DNA of 64,000 bases from BPIH01 sp042408535 (GTDB lineage: Bacteria > Chloroflexota > Limnocylindria > Limnocylindrales > CSP1-4). The notes under the pieces are model-generated. The model made no database searches. It had not been told where the DNA came from and saw only the letters and a list, made by a program, of their open reading frames with translations. The position numbers and the translations under genes are program-made. Shown piece after piece: positions 60,020-64,000 of this stretch. The stretch covers positions 1 through 64,000 of the forward strand of contig JBHORA010000204.1 of NCBI GenBank assembly GCA_042408535.1, written 5' to 3'. The number at the start of each line of letters is the position of its first letter. The stretch's first letter is position 1.

Positions 60020-60889
60020 TCAGCCGATCTGATCGCCGAAGATGACGCGGGCCCGTCGGGCCGAGGCGACCGCGGCGAGCCGACTCGAGCCGCGGAGGAG
60101 AAGCCGCGAGCCATCGCGCTCGAGAATCGAACGCCGCCGGTCCGTCGGCACCGGATCGGCGCTCGGGTCGCCGGACCCAACCGGGTTCTCGCTCGAGCCG
60201 CCGCCACCGAGACGCCACGCCGGCTCGACCTCGACGCGATAGCGGCGGCCGGGCGGGAGGGCGACCGGCAACTCCGGGACGACCGCGGCCCAATCGCCCG
60301 CTGCCTCCCGCAGGAACCGACCACTGACGGCGTAGCGGCGACCGAGGAGGCGCCGAGCGCCGTCGAGGTCACCGGCCTCGATGAGCGATCGGATCTCCCC
60401 GCTCCGGACCTGCCGTCCGTCGACGACGAGGGGCGGCACGACGACGACCCTCCAGCCGCGACCTGCTGCCAGGCGTCGAAGCGCCTCGGGCGTGCCGCGG
60501 CGCTCGTAGCCGAAGGCCGCGTCCGGGGTCATGAGGAAGCCGGCGAGCTCGACCCGCTCGCGGATCCGCTCGACGTAGACGTCGTACGGGGTCTCTCGGA
60601 GCCGAAGGTCGAAGTGCTCGACGACCGTCACCGCCACCCCGAGCCGAGCGAGCCGCACGAGGCGCTCCTCGGGATCGCAGAGGAGCGGTGGGGCGGAGCC
60701 ATGGAGGATCTCGTCGGGGTGGTGATCGAAGGTGATGACCGCCGGCCGGGCGGCGAGGCGCTCGGCAGCCCGTCGGAGCCGGCCGACGAGGTAGCGGTGG
60801 CCGCGGTGAAGCCCGTCGAAGACGCCGACGGCGAAGAGGAGCCGACCGAGGTCCGGCCGCAAGGCGACGCTGCCGGGGATGACGTCCAT
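60020..60889 (-). CDS. ribF: RibF-like FAD synthetase with degenerate riboflavin kinase part
   Basis: The N-terminal FAD synthetase (FMN adenylyltransferase) domain is clear: LLFAVGVFDGLHRGHRYLV, AVITFDHHPDEIL, FLMTPDAAFGYERRGTPEAL, RSGEIRSLIEAGDLDGAR and LLGRRYAVSGRFL. After that point a normal RibF has riboflavin kinase with a GFPTAN-type motif; here no such motif exists, and the last ~100 residues (PVALPPGRRYRVEVEPAWRL and a Gly/Ser/Pro stretch) look degenerate. The protein is 289 aa from the ATG at 60889, 22 nt after truB. It may do only the adenylyl step, or none. Confidence 0.85.
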   Translation of the reverse strand: MDVIPGSVALRPDLGRLLFAVGVFDGLHRGHRYLVGRLRRAAERLAARPAVITFDHHPDEILHGSAPPLLCDPEERLVRLARLGVAVTVVEHFDLRLRETPYDVYVERIRERVELAGFLMTPDAAFGYERRGTPEALRRLAAGRGWRVVVVPPLVVDGRQVRSGEIRSLIEAGDLDGARRLLGRRYAVSGRFLREAAGDWAAVVPELPVALPPGRRYRVEVEPAWRLGGGGSSENPVGSGDPSADPVPTDRRRSILERDGSRLLLRGSSRLAAVASARRARVIFGDQIG

Positions 60890-60911
60890 CGAGCGCGTCC
60901 CGACCGGAGCG

Positions 60912-61913
60912 TCAGGCGCGGCGTCGGACCGGCAAGGCCGGGAGCTCGACGAGGACCTTCCGAGGGACGAGGCGCGGACCCTCCCACTCGGCGATGGCGA
61001 CGAGGCCGTCGGGGCCGACGAGCCGGACCGGCCCGGTCCGTGGGCCCGGCGGGAGGGACGCCCGGGCGAGGGGCCGAACGAACTGACCCTGGGCGACGGC
61101 GGCAATCTCGGTCGGCGTGAGCGGTATCGGCGGCATCGCCTCGAGACCCGCGTCGAGGGGGAGAAGGAGATTCCGCAAGCCCTCCGGTCCCCCGGCCGCC
61201 GCCGAGCGGATCGCGTCGAGATCGTGGGCCATCTCGAGGCTGAACGTGCCGCTCCCCGTTCGGGTCAGGGCGCCGAGGTAGGCGGCGTTCCCGACGGCCC
61301 GGCCGAGGTCGCGGGCGAGGGCCCGGACATACATCCCGGCCGAGCAGAGGATATCGAGGACGGCGATCGGGCGGGCGGGGTCGCTCTCATCCCAGTCGAC
61401 GAGCTCGAGGAGGTCGATCCGGACCGGCCGCGGCTCGAGGACCGGCTCGCCGCCGCGCCGGGCCAGGGCGTAGGCGCGCCGCCCGTCGACCTTGACGGCG
61501 CTGTACGTCGGCGGGACCTGGAGGATCGGCCCCCGGAACTGCTCGAGGGCGGCTTCGACGGCCGCGCGGTCCGGTCCGGGTCCCTCGGCCGGCGTCAGCT
61601 CTCCCTCGAGGTCGTCGGTCGTCGAGCTCGCCCCGAAACAGACGGTGGCCCGGTAGCGCTTCGGGGCCTTCAGGTGATACTCGGCGAGCCGCGTCGCCTT
61701 CCCGAGGAAGAGGACGAGGACGCCGGTCGCGAAGGGATCGAGGGTCCCGCCGTGGCCGACCCGCCGGGTGGCGGCGAGACGGCGGACGAGGGCGACGATG
61801 TCGTGGGAGGTCGGCCCGGCCGGCTTGTCGACGACGAGGATCCCGTCGAGACCGCCGGGCGCTCGGCCTCGCGGATCGTCCGGGCTCGACCGAGCCACCG
61901 ACGGGGCCGTCAT
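60912..61913 (-). CDS. truB: tRNA pseudouridine-55 synthase
   Basis: Makes pseudouridine 55 in the tRNA T loop (333 aa). GILVVDKPAGPTSHDIV, catalytic Asp in GHGGTLDPFATGVLVL, GKATRLAEYHLKAPKRYRA, PPTYSAVKVDGRRAYALARR and CSAGMYVRALARDLG. A C-terminal PUA-like segment (FVRPLARASLPPG onward) follows. The ATG overlaps the stop of the DHH gene (ATGA), in the standard infB-rbfA-nrnA-truB-ribF order. Confidence 0.96.
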   Translation of the reverse strand: MTAPSVARSSPDDPRGRAPGGLDGILVVDKPAGPTSHDIVALVRRLAATRRVGHGGTLDPFATGVLVLFLGKATRLAEYHLKAPKRYRATVCFGASSTTDDLEGELTPAEGPGPDRAAVEAALEQFRGPILQVPPTYSAVKVDGRRAYALARRGGEPVLEPRPVRIDLLELVDWDESDPARPIAVLDILCSAGMYVRALARDLGRAVGNAAYLGALTRTGSGTFSLEMAHDLDAIRSAAAGGPEGLRNLLLPLDAGLEAMPPIPLTPTEIAAVAQGQFVRPLARASLPPGPRTGPVRLVGPDGLVAIAEWEGPRLVPRKVLVELPALPVRRRA

Positions 61914-62938
61914 CGGCGAAGCTCCTCGACGAGGGCGAGTGCCGCAGAGAGGACCCGCTCGCGGGCGACCTCGAGCGGCGCCTCGACCGTCGCCCCGGCC
62001 GCCCGGGCGTGGCCGCCACCGCCGAACCGTCCGGTCAGGACCGTCGCGTCGACGCCGCCCGGCTTCGTCCGGACCGAGATCCGGGTCCGATCGTCCTCCT
62101 CCTTGAAGAGGATGGCGACATCCGCCGTCTCGGACTGGCTCAAGAGATCGACGAGCCCCTCCGAGTGGGCCGGGTTCGCCCCCGTCGCCGCCAGATCGGC
62201 GGCGGTGAGGGTCGAGAAGATGATCCGTCCGTCGGCCGCCGTCTCGAGACGGTCGAGGACCCGCCCGAAGAGGCGGAGCTGGCTGTCGGGCTTCGTCCGA
62301 TAGAGGCGCCGCGAGATCTCGGCCAGGGGCGCTCCGGCAGCGAGGAGGGCTGCCGCGACGGCGAGGGTGCGGGGCGTCGCATTCGGGTGGGCGAAGGTGG
62401 CGGTGTCCATGACGATCCCGGCCAGGAGGGGCGTGGCGAGCGCGCCCCCGCCGAGGTCGAGGGGGGCGCCGAGGCGGACGGCGAGGAGGCTGACAAGCTC
62501 GCAGGTGGCGGCCGCCGCGGGGTCGACCCAGTCCGCCGGCCCCCGGGTGTCGTTCGTTGCGTGGTGGTCGAGGACGAGGCGTGGCAGGGACTCGATGAGG
62601 TGCCGATGCCGCTCGAGGAACGGCCCGACCCGGTCGAGGGCGCCGCAGTCGGAGAGGACGAGGAGGTCGTAGTCGAGGTCCGGGTCGGGGTCGGTCCGAA
62701 CGGTCTCGATCCCGGGCAGGAAGCGGTAGAGCTCGGGGACTGGGTCGGCGCAGACGGGCGTCGCCCGGCCGCCGAGCCACTCGACGAGCCTGACGACGCC
62801 GAGCGTCGCCCCGAGGGTGTCGGCGTCGGGGTGCTCGTGACCGACGGCGAGGACGGTCCGCGAGCGGCGGATGGCGGCCACGGTCGCCTCGGGGACGGCC
62901 TGGGCGAAGGCGTCGAGATCGATGGGGAGGCTCGTCAC
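61910..62938 (-). CDS. nrnA: DHH-family phosphoesterase, NrnA-like (oligoribonuclease / pAp phosphatase)
   Basis: A 342-aa DHH-DHHA1 enzyme expected to finish RNA decay by degrading 2-5-nt oligos and to clear pAp. Metal motifs: LAVGHEHPDADTLGATLG, LLVLSDCGA, RLVLDHHATND, and DHHA1 FGGGGHARAAGATV. GTG at 62938 overlaps the rbfA stop (GTGA), which I prefer to an ATG-like start 30 codons upstream that would overlap rbfA by 94 nt. Confidence 0.92.
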   Translation of the reverse strand: MTSLPIDLDAFAQAVPEATVAAIRRSRTVLAVGHEHPDADTLGATLGVVRLVEWLGGRATPVCADPVPELYRFLPGIETVRTDPDPDLDYDLLVLSDCGALDRVGPFLERHRHLIESLPRLVLDHHATNDTRGPADWVDPAAAATCELVSLLAVRLGAPLDLGGGALATPLLAGIVMDTATFAHPNATPRTLAVAAALLAAGAPLAEISRRLYRTKPDSQLRLFGRVLDRLETAADGRIIFSTLTAADLAATGANPAHSEGLVDLLSQSETADVAILFKEEDDRTRISVRTKPGGVDATVLTGRFGGGGHARAAGATVEAPLEVARERVLSAALALVEELRR

Positions 62939-63495
62939 CGTCGTCGCCTCCGGTGCGACTCGGAGCCGCCACCGACCGTCCGACGGGCCGCAGACGGTCG
63001 GCTCGCTCTCGCTCGTCGCTTCCGGCATCCGAACTCGCGATCGGGCGTGGCTCCCCCTCCGGGTGTCGTGGCTGGCGCCCCGGGCGTCGGTTCGGCTCGT
63101 CGGGGCAGAGGCGTCGGCAGCGACTCGCCCTCGGGGAGGGGCTCCGGCTCGCGGCCGGCCTCGATATCGGCGAGGAGGCGAAGGACCCGCGTCCCCCGTT
63201 CGGCCGACTCGTCGAGTCGGACCTGGAGCTCGGGGATGCGCTTCAGGTGGAGGCGGTGGCCGAGCTCCCGCCGGACGAAGACCATTGCCCCCTCGAGGGC
63301 GGCCATCGTCGCGGCCCGTTCCTGTTCGCCCCCGATGACGCTCACCCAGACCCGGGCGTGGCCGAGGTCGGGCGTCGTCTCGACGTCGGTGACCGTGGCG
63401 AAGCCGATCCGCGGATCGACGACCTCGCGGGTCAGGAGCTCCCCGATCGCCTCTCGGAGGAGCTCGTCGATCCGCCGCTGTCGCTGGGTGGGCAT
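62935..63495 (-). CDS. rbfA: Ribosome-binding factor A
   Basis: 30S maturation factor with a KH-like fold (186 aa, long). QRQRRIDELLREAIGELLTR, EVVDPRIGFATVTDVETTPD, ARVWVSVIG, and LGHRLHLKRIPELQVRLDES are typical and end near residue 120. The last ~65 residues are Pro/Gly/Arg-rich and unconserved, perhaps disordered. ATG at 63495; 58 nt from infB. Confidence 0.93.
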   Translation of the reverse strand: MPTQRQRRIDELLREAIGELLTREVVDPRIGFATVTDVETTPDLGHARVWVSVIGGEQERAATMAALEGAMVFVRRELGHRLHLKRIPELQVRLDESAERGTRVLRLLADIEAGREPEPLPEGESLPTPLPRRAEPTPGAPATTPGGGATPDREFGCRKRRARASRPSAARRTVGGGSESHRRRRR

Positions 63496-63553
63496 CAGTG
63501 ACCTCTCCGCCTCGCCGTCGGGCACCAGCCCCGGGCAGTCCCGAGCCGCACGC

Positions 63554-64000
63554 CTAGCCCCGTCCGACGGTCTGGCTTGTCAGGCACTCGATGATGTCAC
63601 CCTCGGCGAACTCGCCGAAGGACGCCAGACCGATCCCGCACTCGAACCCGGCGGCGACCTCGCGGACGTCGTCCCGGAAGCGGCGGAGAGAATCGATCCG
63701 GTCGGTGGCGACGACCTTGCCACCCCGCCAGACCCGCGCGCTCCCGCCCCGGACGATCCGCCCCTCCGTCACGTAGCAGCCGGCGACGACCGTGCCCTTG
63801 CCGATCCGGAAGATCTGGCGGACCTCGGCCCGACCCTCGACGACCTCGACGACCTCGGGTTCGAGCATCCCCTGCAGGGCCTTCTCGATGTCGTCGGTCA
63901 GCTGGTAGATGATGTCGTAGAGCCGGACGTCGACCCCCGCCTCTTGGGCGGAGCGACGGGAGGTGTCGCTCATCCGCGTGTTGAAGCCGACGATGATGGC
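63554..64000 (-). CDS. infB: Translation initiation factor IF-2 (C-terminal part)
   Basis: Only the last 148 codons are in the window; the gene starts beyond base 64000. AIIVGFNTR, DVRLYDIIYQLTDDIEKALQ, GRAEVRQIFRIGKGTVVAGC, VRGGSARVWRGGKVV, SLRRFRDDVREVAAGFECGI and GDIIE match domains III-IV of IF-2, where fMet-tRNA is bound. Downstream rbfA confirms the cluster. Confidence 0.96.
   Translation of the reverse strand, partial: AIIVGFNTRMSDTSRRSAQEAGVDVRLYDIIYQLTDDIEKALQGMLEPEVVEVVEGRAEVRQIFRIGKGTVVAGCYVTEGRIVRGGSARVWRGGKVVATDRIDSLRRFRDDVREVAAGFECGIGLASFGEFAEGDIIECLTSQTVGRG

Noticed and set aside
62939..63028. nrnA start 30 codons upstream
   Set aside because: It would overlap rbfA by 94 nt with an unconserved N-terminus; the GTGA overlap at 62938 fits the pattern of neighbouring genes.

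Overview
The window is very GC-rich bacterial chromosome, almost entirely housekeeping genes, with no rRNA, tRNA, CRISPR array, prophage or insertion sequence that I can see. Gene content and order (yerC-like gene heading a his operon, yebC-ruvCA, ruvB-DUF2905-tgt, recA-recX-rny-ymdB, miaB-miaA-hflX, rpsO-pnp, asd-udg-rnj-ftsK-rodZ, infB-rbfA-nrnA-truB-ribF), GTGA/ATGA start-stop overlaps and likely leaderless genes fit a high-GC Chloroflexota lineage. That placement is inference; an actinobacterium or a related phylum cannot be excluded without a tree.

Layout. 1-7413 (+): pheT (5' cut by the window edge), a CvpA-family membrane protein, mpg, mutS2, and tyrS behind a 25-codon micro-ORF. 7537-14460 (-): an eight-gene histidine operon, yerC-hisG-hisD-hisC-hisB-hisH-hisF-hisIE, in which every junction overlaps or nearly does. 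hisA is divergent (14704-15456, +). Between yerC and hisA lies a CTAG-rich palindrome that looks like a TrpR-family operator. 15525-17600 (-): an EF-G2-like GTPase. 17735-19673 (+): yebC-ruvC-ruvA. 19810-20864 (-): an Rrf2 regulator and an RppH-like Nudix hydrolase, joined by a 24-bp tandem repeat that reiterates a ribosome binding site and start codon. 20970-36083 (+): ruvB (behind a likely SOS box), DUF2905, tgt, a 55-aa gene, recA, recX (no standard start codon), rny, ymdB, a PHP phosphoesterase, miaB, miaA, hflX, small and membrane genes, and an EamA transporter.

36289-64000 (-): a ThDP enzyme; the long set asd-udg-rnj-ftsK-rodZ-pncC-murC; rpsO-pnp; a TetR-controlled fatty-acid beta-oxidation operon (tetR-fadN-fadA-fadE-fadD); and the translation/RNA cluster infB (cut by the window edge)-rbfA-nrnA-truB-ribF.

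The most striking feature is pnp (48588-51173). It encodes an 861-aa polynucleotide phosphorylase with a complete DEDDh 3'-5' exonuclease domain inserted between its two RNase PH halves, so one polypeptide appears to carry a phosphorolytic and a hydrolytic nuclease site. It sits in a window unusually rich in RNA-decay genes (RNase Y, RNase J, RppH, NrnA-like, YmdB, PHP). Other points of interest are recX without ATG/GTG/TTG, the repeated RBS-start array before rppH, leaderless micro-ORFs overlapping tyrS and the EamA gene, and a RibF that lacks a recognisable riboflavin kinase motif.
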